From Zingiber officinale (taxonomy: Eukaryota; Streptophyta; Magnoliopsida; Zingiberales; Zingiberaceae), in NCBI RefSeq assembly GCF_018446385.1, contig NC_055990.1, positions 131,328,996-131,392,995 on the forward strand: a stretch of DNA of 64,000 bases, written 5' to 3'. The position numbers and the translations under genes were made by a program. Position 1 is the stretch's first letter. Each line of letters starts with the position of its first letter. Of the stretch, positions 46,253-57,244 are shown piece by piece. The notes beneath the pieces were generated by a model. That model was not told where the DNA came from. It saw only the letters and a program-made list of their open reading frames with translations, and did not search any database.

Positions 46253-48095
46253 TCCTACGCACAGTGAGACAAACCAACAAAGCCTTAGTGACCTAAGACT
46301 GAGGTGGGGATCCTTGGCTAGGCCCTCCGACGCTCAAGTCAGTTTCTCTCTCAAGGGTGGAAGGAAAAAGAAGAAGAACAATAACTGAAGTAGTTTGAAA
46401 CAGAGTTTAGATGCTAGAACTTGTGAATCTTGCCAACGGAGAAGATCCCCCTTTTTATACTATCTCATGTGGCCTCTGTAGTCGTGAAGTAGTCCCCAGT
46501 TCGTTAGGGTTTGTTAGGAGATGAAGTCATCTTCTATACTTCGTGCAATAATCCTTTAAGGAATCTTCCTAGTACCCCAGATGTACCTCTTTTGTCATTT
46601 ATGACTTATATTTATAATGGTGACACATCATCATAACTAAAGAAGGTTCTAAAAGATATTTCCCATCAAATATTCTGTTGGGCATATCTCGATTGGTCGT
46701 TCAAGCCGGCTGCATATATTAAGGATACTTTTTGCTGCACATGTCTTAACCAGTCATTCAAGCCAGCTGTATATATTAAGAATACCTTCTATTGAGCATA
46801 TCCCGGCTGGTCGTATACGAGGAATACCTTTTATTGAGCATATCTCAGCCGGTCGTTCAAGCCGGTCGTATATGAGGAATACCTTTTGTTGAGCATGTTC
46901 CGTTCAAGAATGTACTATAAGGCTGAGTGACTTTATGTTCGGTCAGGCTTTGTGTTGGGAGATTGTTGGTGCAATATTCCCCAGGTCAAGTTTGACCTAA
47001 TTTGACTGAGCTTGAATTGGGTCAATCTCGAGTCTTAATGTTTATGTTTTGATGGTTTGACAATACATGTTGACAATACATGTTTGACATTACATGTAGA
47101 CAACACATGGAGATTGCAGGTGCAATTATTCATGTGTGGAGATTGTGATGGAGAGTCAAGTAGGTCAAGATTGACCGGATACTTGACTGGAAAATCCTGG
47201 TGAGTGAAGTCAGGTGAAAGTCCTAATTTGGAGGTTAGGCAAAGGAAGTTCTGGTGAGTGAAGTCAGGTAGAAGAAAATCCTGGTGAGTGAAGCCAGGTG
47301 AAAGACCTAGTGAGTGAAGCTAGGCAGTGAGGAAATCCTAGTGAGTGAAGCTAGGTGAAAGTCCTGGTGAGTGAAGACAGGCAGAGGAAAATCCTGGTGA
47401 GTGAAGCCAGGTGAAAATCCTAGTGAGTGAAGCCAGGTGAAAATCCTAGTGAGTGAAGCCAGGCAGAAGAGAAGTCCTAGTGAGTGAAGCTAGGCAGAAG
47501 GGAAGTCCTGGTGAGTGAAGCCAGGCACGGGGAAATCCAGATGGGTCAAGGTTGACCAGACATCTGGTGAAAGTCCAAGTAGGTCAAAGGGATTGACCGG
47601 ATACTTGGCACGAGGAAGAAAAGTTCAAGTAGGTCAAAGGGATTGACCGGATACTTGGCAAAAAGGGAAAAGTCCAAGTGGGTCAAAGGAATTGACCAGA
47701 CACTTGGTGAGAGAGACTTAGCTGGTCAAGGGTGACCGGATGCTAGGTTTTATGAACCAACAGGTCATGGATTGACCGGATGTTGGTTTGGGGGCTTGGG
47801 ACTTGGTTTTGGGCAAAACCAATGTCTGGATCGATCAGCCGATCGATTGGATGATGCCCAATCGATCGGTCGATCGATTGGGAAGGTCTTCGCGACAAGC
47901 CTCGAGTGGGCAAGTCGCAAAACTCACAGAACGTCTCCGGATCAATCGGTCGATCGATCCAGAGACCCAAATCGATTAGTGGATCGATTGGGGTGGCGCG
48001 TTTCTGCATGATAAGCCCTAGATCGATCGACCGATCGATCCAGGCAATTCCTGAGAGCACAGAGGCTCTCTGGATCGATCAGTGGATCAATCCAA

Positions 48096-48291
48096 TGTAG
48101 GATCAAAAAGAATTTAGATATCTCCACAATGGCATGATATTGTCCACTTTGGGCCTAAGCCCTCATGGTTTTGCTCTTGGGCTCTCCCCAAAAGGCCTTA
48201 AGCCAATGGAGATATCTTTCTCTTATAAACCCATGATCTTTTCCATGTGTTTTCAATGTGGGACTATGTTTGCAACCTTGCAACCCCAACA
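48096..48291 (-). repeat. 196-bp outer LTR, left (3' LTR)
   Basis: Starts TGTAGGATC and ends CCCCAACA. It differs from the right copy at only a few positions (for example CTTAAGCC against CTCAAGCC), so insertion was recent. Confidence 0.9.
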
Positions 48292-48598
48292 ATCCCCCCC
48301 TCAAACAAAGGACCACGGGCTTTCCATGTCCGATCCTCGACCCACCAGGTCTTCCTGCCCCTCGGTCTACCTGACCTACTAGGACTTCCTGCCCCTCGGT
48401 CCACCCGACCTACTAGGACTTCCTTGCCTAGCCGCAACTAGGACTTCCTGCGTGGTGTCTGGTCCTCTTGATCCGAACATAGGAGCCCCCACTTTCTTTG
48501 TTCGAGGTTAATATTGTACTCACATGGTTTAATCAGACCATAGCTCTTGTGCACAGTCGGTGGTTAAACCTTCTGGCAGTCCGGGCTCTGATACCAAT
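48292..48598 (-). other. TRIM-like internal region with polypurine tract and primer site
   Basis: On the minus strand it begins with the tRNA-Met primer site (complement at 48585-48596, two bases from the LTR to its right) and ends with a GAGGGGGGG purine tract next to the 196-bp LTR. In between, 34-bp units with GGACTTCCTGCCCCTCGGT repeat about three times (48335-48430). There is no coding capacity. This is the anatomy of a terminal-repeat retrotransposon in miniature. Confidence 0.75.
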
Positions 48599-51206
48599 TG
48601 TTGGTTGTTACTCGGAAAACCTAATGGTTCCACTGTACAAAAATTTTGTACAAAGGTCTGAACCTTTTCCTAGCTACCATGTGCATTTTAAATTAAACTT
48701 GGATCACCTGCGGAACTTAACACGTTTGATCCAAAGTTTAATTTATTTGTTCTTTTAGGTTTTGACTTGGATCTCCTACGGAACTTAACACGTTCGATCC
48801 AAATCACCTAAGTTATTAATTCCATTAAATATTAATTTCCATAATTGGTTCCCAGTACTGACGTGGAGAGGCACATGACCTTCTTGGATATGGGAACAAC
48901 CACCACCGACTAGACAAAACCTTTTAAGGAAAGCTAATATTTAATTTCCTAAAATAACTTTAGGTTAACCGAAAGGAACAATCAAATCACAAGGAAAAGA
49001 AGAAAACATAAGAACACTACATCGAAAATAAATTCGAAATACTAGAATCGTAAGCCTCTTGTATTTGGTATTATTTCCAAAAATAACTAGTATGATGCGG
49101 AAAGAAAAAATACTAGTTATACCTTTTAGAAAGACCTCTTGATCTTCTACCGTATTCCTCTTCTAATCTCGGACGTTGTGTGGGCAATGATCTTCCGAGA
49201 TGAGAATCCACCAAAGCACCTTCTTCTCCTTTCTTCAAGTTTCGGCCAAGCACAAAGCTTCCAAAAGATGAAGATCTTTTTCCACCAACCAAGCTCTAAG
49301 GGATGCAAGAAACAAGACTCCTTTCTCTCCTTTTCTCCAAGCTAGATCCGGCCACTTCTATACCTCCAAGAGATGATGAAGTCTCGACCACAAGAAGGAG
49401 AAGAGAGAAGGAGAAGGGGAACCTCTAGGGGCCGGCCACACCAAGGAAGAAAAGAGAGGAAGAAAAAGAATAGAGGTTGTACCCATGAAGGCTCCTCTAC
49501 CTCCTCTTTTATAATCCTTGGTTTTGGCAAATAAGGAAATTTTAATAAAAACTTCCTTAATTCTTTTGCCATGAAAAGGAAAATTTTATTTAATTAAAAA
49601 TAATTTTTCTTCTCCAATTTATTTGGTCGGCCACCTCTTTCCCCAAAACAAGGAGAGTTTTAATTAAAACAAAAATTAAAACTTCCTAATTTGTTTCTAG
49701 AAATTTATAAAAATTTCTCTAATAATTTAATCCCCTCATGATTGGTTAATAAAAAGAAATTTTATAAATTAAAATATTTCTTTTAAACATGTGGATAATT
49801 TCCAAAAGGAAAGTTATCTCTAAAAATTAAAATCTCCTTTCAATCTACAAATAAGGAAAGATATTAAATCTTTTCTTAATCTTTTGTAGAAACTAATTTA
49901 AGAGAATTATTAATTTTTAAACTTTCTTTTAAATCATGAACATGGTTAAAAAGGAAATTTTTTATCAAAATTAAAATCAACCTTTTAATCTACAAATAAG
50001 GAAAGAGATTTAACTCTTCTCTTAATCTTTTGTAGAATCTTATAAAAAGAAAGATTTAAATTTTTAAACTCTCTTTTAAATCATGTTATCCACATAAGAA
50101 AAATTTTAAAAAAATAAAAATCCTTTTATTTTAATTTGGGCCGGCCACACTAAGCTTGAACCCAAGCTAGAGCCGGCCACCTTGAAGCACCCATGAACCA
50201 AACTTTGGCCGGACCTAGCTTGGTCTCCAAGCTAGCTTGGCCGGCCCCTATGGGATGGGTAAGAAGGTGGGTATAGGTGGGTATAGTACTCTATAATTAA
50301 GAGGCTATGATAGGGACCGAGAGGAGGAATTGGTTTTGGTCTCCCGATAAAATTAAGCATCCCGTGTTCGCCCCAAACACACAACTTAATTTTATCAATA
50401 ATAATTCATTCTACTAGAGAACTATTATCGAACTATCGCACCAATCCCAAATTACATTTTGGGCTCCTTCTTATTATGAGTGTGTTAGTCTCCCTGTGTT
50501 TAAGATAACAAATGTCCACTAATTAAGTAAGTTACTGACAACTCACTTAATTAATATCTAGCTCCAAGAGTAGTACCACTCAACTTCATCGTCATGTCGG
50601 ACTAAGTCCACTTGCAGGGTTTAACATGATAATCCTTATGAGCTCCTCTTGGGGACATTCTCAACCTAGATCACTAGGACACAGTTTCCTTCTATAATCA
50701 ACAACACACACTATAAGTGATATCATTTCTCAACTTATCGGGCTTATTGATTTATCGAACTAAATCTCACCCATTGATAAATTAAAGAAATAAATATCAA
50801 ATATATGTGCTTGTTATTATATTAGGATTAAGAGCACACACTTCCATAATAACTGAGGTCTTTGTTCCTTTATAAAGTCAGTATAAAAGAAACGACCTCT
50901 AATGGTCCTACTCAATACACTCTAAGTGTACTAGTGTAATTATATAGTTAAGATAAACTACTACCTAATTACACTACGACCTTCCAATGGTTTGTTCCTT
51001 TCCATCTTGGTCGTGAGCTACTGTTTATAATTTATAAGGAACCGATAACATAATCTTCTGTGTGTGACACCACACACCATGTTATCTATAATATAAATTA
51101 ATTGAGCAACTACATTTATCATAAATGTAGACATTTTACCAATGTGATTCTTATTTCTAGATAAATGTTTATACCAAAAGTTAGGCTTTTAGTATACATC
51201 CTAACA
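48599..51206 (-). repeat. 2608-bp LTR of Copia family B inside the composite element
   Basis: On the minus strand it begins TGTTAGGATGTATACTAAAA at 51206, directly after the purine tract AAGTGGGAGAT, and ends AACAACCAACA at 48599, directly before a tRNA-Met primer site. It is therefore a genuine LTR lying between a 3' end and a 5' start. Only one copy is present. Confidence 0.8.
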
Positions 51207-51220
51207 ATCTCCCACTTATA
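51207..51220 (-). other. Polypurine tract of Copia family B
   Basis: The minus strand reads AAGTGGGAGAT immediately before the LTR start, the priming site for plus-strand DNA. Confidence 0.75.
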
Positions 51221-51576
51221 CTAAAAGACTAAGCTGCCATATCTGCTACCATACATCTGATTCCCAACCCTTCAACATGCCCATCAAAAGCTCTTGCCTT
51301 TAGGACCTTAGTGAAAAGATCTATAGGTCATCATCTGATGTAATCTAGGCAGCAACAACTTCTCCTCGTTTATACGATTTCTCGTATTGGGTGGTACTTG
51401 CGCTCTATTGTATTTACTTGCCTTATAGACTTATGGTTTCTTCGAGTTTGCTACTGCACCAATATTATTACAATAAATTGTAATAATCTTTGGACAAACT
51501 AGAAATCATATCTAAGTCTATCTTGAGGTTATTGAGTCATTCAACTTTTATGGCTACCTCAGAGGCTTGCCATATA

Positions 51577-52041
51577 CTAAGCTTCTATGGTGGAGTCCAG
51601 AAAAACACCTATGCTTATCACTCTTCCATAGTTATGACTTTTTCTCCTAAAGTAAACACAAAACCCCGAGGTTGACTTATTATTGTTCTTATCCGATTGG
51701 AAGTCAAAATCCATGCAACCCACAGGGACCAAAATAGCTGCCTTGTAAACTAGCATATAAACTCTAGTGCCTCTAAGGTACTTCAATATATGCTTTACTG
51801 CAGACTAATGTCCTTGTCTAGGGTAACTTTGATATCTGCTAACCATGCCCACGGCAAAACAGATATTCTGTCTTGTACACAGCATTGCATACATTAGGCT
51901 TCCCTGAGCCGAAGCATAAGGAACTGCCTTCATGTCCTTTATCTCCTTTAATGTCTTCGGAGGCATCTCTTTAGATAAAACTACTCCATGCCTAAAAGGT
52001 AAGAAACCATTCTTAGAGTTTTGCATGCTTAAAACGAGCAA
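51577..52041 (-). pseudogene. Copia RNase H and end of reverse transcriptase (family B)
   Basis: 51805-52041 has SKEMPPKTLKEIKDMKAVPY, then AQGSLMYAMLCTRQNICFAV, the end of the Copia reverse transcriptase. 51577-51786 has MKYLRGTRVYMLVYK, DFDFQSDKNNNKSTSGFCVY, the start of RNase H with its Asp. Stops and a frame change separate the two blocks near 51790. Inactive. Confidence 0.85.
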
Positions 52042-52079
52042 GGATTTTTCTGATATATGAAGCTTGGGATAAGTAAAAT

Positions 52080-52911
52080 ATTCTTTTCTTGCGATCCCTT
52101 ATTACTTTGATCTCAAGAATATATACATTCTCCCAAGTCCTTTATATCGAATTGTTTGGACAACCATACCCTTACTTCTGACAACATTTTGATATTGTTT
52201 CCAACTACCAAAAATGTTATCTATGTATAGTACAAGAAATACCACCACGTTTCCATCACACCTTTTGTAAACACAAGACTTATCCGGTTACTAAATAAGT
52301 CCATAGGTTTGGATTACTTTGATAAACCGGATGTTCCAAGACCTTGAAGCTTTGCCTCAGTCCATAGACTGATTGAGCTTGCACACAAGATGCTCTTAGC
52401 CCTTTGTAATGAACCCTTCTAGTTGCTTTATATGGATGCTTTCTTTAAGACTTTCATTAAGGAATGCTGTCTTGACATCCACTTGCCAAATAGATAAAAG
52501 AATCCGGATAGACTTAAGCATGGTTGCCAGTGAAAAAGTTTCCTTTTTCATCAAGCCTTGCTTTGAAAGTTTCTACCTTCCTGTCTATCCCTCTTTTCCT
52601 ATTATAGACCTTTTTACATCCAAAGGCTTTTACACCATTTGGTGGTTCTACAAGCTTCCAGATTTTATTAGAATACATATATTCTAATTCTTTTTATTCA
52701 TTACTCTTTGCCAAGATGCTGCATCTTTATCTTGGAGTGCTTCGTCATATGTCCGGAGATCAGGTTCATGTCCTCCAGGGATCGAGTCCAAAAACTCTCC
52801 CAAAACATGAATCTTTTTAGGTTGCCTAACAACCCTCCTACTACGACGAGCCACTTTCTGCAATTGTGTATCATTTGTGATACGTGTTGCAGTTTCCTTG
52901 TGGTATCTCAT
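52080..52911 (-). pseudogene. Copia reverse transcriptase (family B)
   Basis: The N-terminal flank at 52684-52911 contains RVVRQPKKIHVLGEFLDSIP and YDEALQDKDAASWQRVMNKK. The catalytic region near 52190-52290 reads SCVYKRCDGNVVVFLVLYID, then NIF. The usual YVDD box is YIDN (52216-52227), with the second catalytic Asp replaced. Several stops are present between 52290 and 52420. The polymerase cannot be active. Confidence 0.8.
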
Positions 52912-53246
52912 CTTGTACAGTTGGTACTAGATTAGACATGTCTTTTATTATTTCCTTAAGAACAAATTTTCTTATGGGCACGAGGTTTATTACATAGTCC
53001 TTTTCTAAAAATCGATCATTGATGCTAACAATAGCCTTCTAATTTTAAAGACTATAAACCTACTTTCATTTCTCTAGGATAACCCACAAATAAGTGAATT
53101 CCTATCCAACTTATCATTGTCTCTCTTCAGCATATGTGCTGGACTACCCGAATCCGAATATGCTTCAAAATTGGCTTACGTCTATTCAGCAATTCTATAT
53201 GAGTAGAGAGTTCTGACTTTGGAAGGTATTATATACACTTTTGTTT

Positions 53247-53504
53247 CTAGTGTATATCCTTAAAACGAATTTGGTAATTCATCATCAATCTACTTATTTC
53301 TATAAGAGTTTTATACCTTCTTTCTACTACACCATTCTGTTGGGGTATACCAGGTGTAGTTAGTTGGGATTGAATCCCTACTTCTGATAAGTGACTCCTA
53401 AATTCTCCCAAAAAGGTACTTGCCACTACGATCTCACCGTAGTGTCTTGATACTTTTACTTTGATGTTTCTCCACATCAGCCTCGTACTCTTTGAACTAA
53501 TCAA
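53247..53504 (-). pseudogene. Copia integrase core fragment (family B)
   Basis: The minus strand contains FRSHLSEVGIQSQLTTPGIP and QQNGVVERRYKTLIEISRLM, the end of the integrase catalytic core with its Glu. Sequence on both sides is interrupted by stops. The gene order integrase before reverse transcriptase identifies a Copia element. Confidence 0.85.
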
Positions 53505-54150
53505 AGCACTTAGACTTGCGGCATATCAAGTAAATGTATCCGTATCTCAAATAGTTGTCTATAAAATAGATGAAATATTTGAAAATACCTCTTGTCTGGA
53601 TAGTCATAGGATCACACAAATCAGAATGAACCAATTCCTATATATCTTTAGCTCCAAACCCCTTAGACTTAAAAGCTTCTTGGTTATTTTCCTTCCAAGT
53701 AAGACTCGCAGGTTGGAAAGATTTCCACTACTAATGAACCCAAAAGTTCATCAGCTACCAATGAATCCTACTTAAGTTAATATAACCTAGCCTTAGATGT
53801 CAAAGATATAATTGGTTCATTTCCGAAGGTTGCTTTCTCTTAAAGTTAGAAGATGTGTTACTAATTTCCATTTATTGCATCGTGGGAGTTATTGGATTAT
53901 AAATTGTCAATCATCATACCAGAATAGATAACTTCCCTATTTTTCTTGATAACAACTTTGTTATCAAAATAGACACAATATCTATTCTATAATAGTTTAG
54001 AAACTGAAATCAGGTTCTTTCTAAACTTAGTATGTAAAGACAATTCTAATAATCCAAATTTTATTCCTATTAGAGAATAAACCTCTCCCACTGCAACAGC
54101 TGCTACTTTTACAGTAGTGCCCATGTGGATGGTGTTTTTTATTTTCATTT

Positions 54151-54235
54151 AGTTATCGGGTTTCCTGAAACCCTGCAATGAATTACAGACATGATTAATG
54201 GTATCTGTATCTACACTCCAGGTTCTGGTAGATAA
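54151..54235 (-). pseudogene. Copia protease motif (family B), degenerate
   Basis: The minus strand reads TRTWSVDTDTINHVCNSLQG. The family pattern is W-x-x-D-S/T-G-A/C then NHVCNSL, so the Asp is kept but the following Ser-Gly is replaced by Thr-Asp. Gag, expected to its right, is not recognisable. Confidence 0.6.
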
Positions 54236-54239
54236 CACC

Positions 54240-55851
54240 ACTAGACATGTTCCAACTAACGAATTAAATACACCTAAATTGTTCTTAGTTCTAAGAAGAC
54301 AGTCTACCTTAATGTCCAAGTCCTATTACCAATAATTACTATTGGGACTACTAAGTCTTTTCTATAGTATAACAACTAGGGAATTGACAAACATTTTAAA
54401 TCCTAAGAATCACAAAAATATTTGGTCAAGATCAATTCCTTAGAATCCCCATGAATTTTATATGCCACGATAGTGTGGATGTATACAAAATCAAAGAGGA
54501 GATTTTATCCATTAATTTTATTATCTCGTCAACTTTACTTTATGACAAATAAAATTAATAATTGATCTATCTTTGATCAAATATTTGGTCAAAACTTTTG
54601 AATTTAAAATAACATTGATTCCTCAAACAATATTATTTAAATTCACCAACACCTCAAACACCGTGAATTTTGCATGCCACGATAGTGTGGACGTATACAA
54701 AATTAAACATTTGTAAGAGCAGGGGTTTACCCATTAATTATCTTGTCAATAAATCTTTATGACAAATAAAATTACCTCAAACACCGTGAATTTTGTATGC
54801 CACGATAGTGTGGACGTATACAAAATCAAACATTTATAAGAGGGGTTTTTAATTTTATTATCTTGTCAACCTATTTATTTGACAAATTAATAGTTGGTTT
54901 TCTTTGGTCACACAAATAATAGCAGTGACTCCGATGGGGAGGATATTATTAGACGTGCCTAAGTGTATACCATTACTTGACACTAAGTCCATTAATAAGA
55001 TTATGCCCCTTCCGATGGAAAAGATCGCACGCTCTTAATTAGCTTCCTATAGTCATCCAAAATGGAAGTTTAATCTAGTGATCCGCAAACAAGCTCATCC
55101 GATATGGAGGAAGGCACTCAGAGCCAACGCACAAGCTTGTTGCATCACTTATAAACCAGTAATGGAGACCGTGGAATTTATTTAAAATAAATCCCTCTCC
55201 CACTTAGTTATTTAAAGTGAGGAATTTTGCCTATGCTAGTCTACCTAACATGCATACTAACAAGCACACACAACACAGCATAAAAAGCAATAAATAGAAA
55301 AACTAATTTTCAACTATTATGGCTTTTATCTATTGTTGTCCTCCGTGTGTCGTCAACCCTAGCTGCTGCCATCTTTGGCCACCGCCACCGGGTCTAGTTG
55401 TCACATCCATCTTGCTCCTTGTTCCGCTGCACCTCTGGTCCTCAAAAGGTTCCACGCCTTACAAGATTCGATCCGCAACATAAATAGAATTTTACATTTT
55501 TCGATCCTATATTCCTCGAAGGAATGTACATGTAAACTAGATCGAACATAAAATAAAATTTACATCCATCGATCCTATATTTCATAAAAGGAATGTACAT
55601 GTAACTAGATCAAAAAATAAAATCCTAATAAAACTAAATACAGCTCCTGCTGTATTTTATAATACAATCATCCACACACAATAAAATGCCCTTGACATGT
55701 CCAAGGGTCCAATCACACACATAATAACTATAAGCCATAATAGTTGGATCCTACATCCACAAAGTTAGCACATCCTACTATTAACCTGCCTAAATTATGT
55801 ATGACATGTGTATAATTAAACTAATACCAAATACACAGAGGCAAAACCCTA
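54240..55851. other. Degenerate 5' internal region of the composite element
   Basis: A gag region with no readable domain. A unit containing TGCCACGATAGTGTGGA within about 42 bp recurs near 54452, 54664 and 54785. No other gene is seen. Confidence 0.45.
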
Positions 55852-55863
55852 GCTCTGATATCA
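55852..55863 (-). other. tRNA-Met primer-binding site at the right LTR of the composite element
   Basis: The complement reads GCTCTGATATCA, two bases from the LTR at 55866. The other primer site at 48585-48596 has the same spacing and one base difference. Confidence 0.8.
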
Positions 55864-55865
55864 AT

Positions 55866-56061
55866 TGTAGGATCGAAAAGAATTTAGATATCTCCACAAT
55901 GGCATGATATTGTCCACTTTGGGCCTAAGCCCTCATGGTTTTGCTCTTGGGCTCTCCCCAAAAGGCCTCAAGCCAATGGAGATATCTTTCTCTTATAAAC
56001 CCATGATCTTTTCCATGTGTTTTCAATGTGGGACTATGTTTGCAACCATGCAACCCCAACA
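55866..56061 (-). repeat. 196-bp outer LTR, right (5' LTR)
   Basis: Same length and ends as the left copy. The 5-bp TCCAA repeat follows directly at 56062. Confidence 0.9.
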
Positions 56062-56612
56062 TCCAAAGTCTCTCCGATCGATTGGGAGCAATCCAATCGA
56101 TCGGGATCCGACCGTTGGCATCGTATTTAGTTGCAGACGTTCGATTCCTTCAGCAGAACTTCACGCATACAGCTCCGATATTCACAGGCGACTCCATAGC
56201 TTCTCCACAGAGCTCACCACGCCAGATCTTGAAGATACTTGGAAGTTTTGTCCAAGTCAAGAGGCGAAGAAGAGAAGTTAGGGTTAGGGCTTTTATTGCA
56301 CTTCTTGTAAGCTTTTGCTTGTTCTTTACTGCCCTTCTCTTCCTTCTTGTATTGAGAGTCTTGTAGGGGTTCTCCGCCTTCGGTAGTTACCGAAAAGGAG
56401 TGTTTATTAGTGGAAGTGTGTGTGAGTGTGTGGATCCTTGGACTAGTCACCTCCTTTGGAGGTGGATATCAAGTAAATCTACTTGTTAGCGTTGTGTGTG
56501 TTGTTTCTTGTATATTTTCACTGCACATCTTTGAAGAAACAAGCAACGCCGACCACGAGTACGCGACAAGCTATTCACCCCCCTCTAGCTACATTTCGGT
56601 CCCAACACTTTG

Positions 56613-57190
56613 CTCGGCCGGTAACATATTAAGAACCATATATAAGGCTAAGTGTCTTTATGCTCGGGCGAGATTTGCCCGGCTGAGCGTATATGAGTAC
56701 ATGGATGCTCGCTCGGCCTTTGGTCGGTCAGTAACATCTTGAAACCATATATAAGTCTAAGTTCCTTTATGCTCGAGCGGGCTTTGCCCGACCGAGTGTG
56801 TATGAGCACGTGAGTACTCACTCGGCCTTCGATCAGCCGGTAATGCACTAGAAATCATATATTAGGCTAAGTGCTTTTATGTTCGGGCGGACTTTGCCCG
56901 GCCAAGTGTGTATGAGCACGTGGGTACTCGCTTGGCTTTCGATCAGCCGGTAATGTACTAGAAATCATATATTTGGCTAAGTGCCTTTATGCTCGGGCGG
57001 GCATTGCCCGGCCGAGTATGTATGAACATATGGATGTTCTCTCGGCCTCTACTCGGCCTGTAATATATTAAAACTATACAAAAGGCAAAGTGCCTCTACG
57101 TTCGGTCGGGCTCTACCCGGCCGAGCGTGTATGAGCATATGGATACTCACTCGGCCTTCACTCGACCGGCTATATACCTTTTCTATCCTT
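56613..57190. repeat. Tandem array of about 118-bp units (copy 2)
   Basis: Paralog of 3347-3930 with the same unit order. Confidence 0.7.
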
Positions 57191-57244
57191 CTCGACCTTG
57201 ACCCCTCCTTCATTCGCCAGACCGACCTATGATAACCCGTATCA

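Larger units (their letters stand above)
48096..56061 (-). mobile_element. Composite Copia/TRIM element with target duplication
   Basis: The outer boundaries are two 196-bp LTRs (48096-48291, 55866-56061) flanked by TCCAA (48091-48095 and 56062-56066). Read on the minus strand the order is: outer LTR, primer site, Copia internal region with integrase and reverse transcriptase, polypurine tract, one 2608-bp LTR of a different family, a second primer site, about 300 bp of non-coding TRIM-like internal DNA, a second polypurine tract, outer LTR. Two primer sites and two polypurine tracts in one inserted unit are abnormal. Confidence 0.88.
46953..56607 (+). mobile_element. Solo L1 LTR (copy 2), split by a composite element
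   Basis: The left part is 46953-48095 and the right part 56062-56607. Target repeats CTTTG are at 46948-46952 and 56608-56612, identical to those of the solo LTR at 1656-3341. The hairpin array is at about 47190-47790, and the ATCGATC block begins near 47826 and is cut at 48095. Confidence 0.9.
46265..57244 (-). mobile_element. 5' LTR of Gypsy element G (copy 2), with nested insertions
   Basis: It reads from TGATACGGG at 57244 to near 46265. It contains the solo L1 LTR (46953-56607), which contains the composite element (48096-56061), so three insertion layers are nested. The TATA region is near 46455 on the minus strand. Confidence 0.75.
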
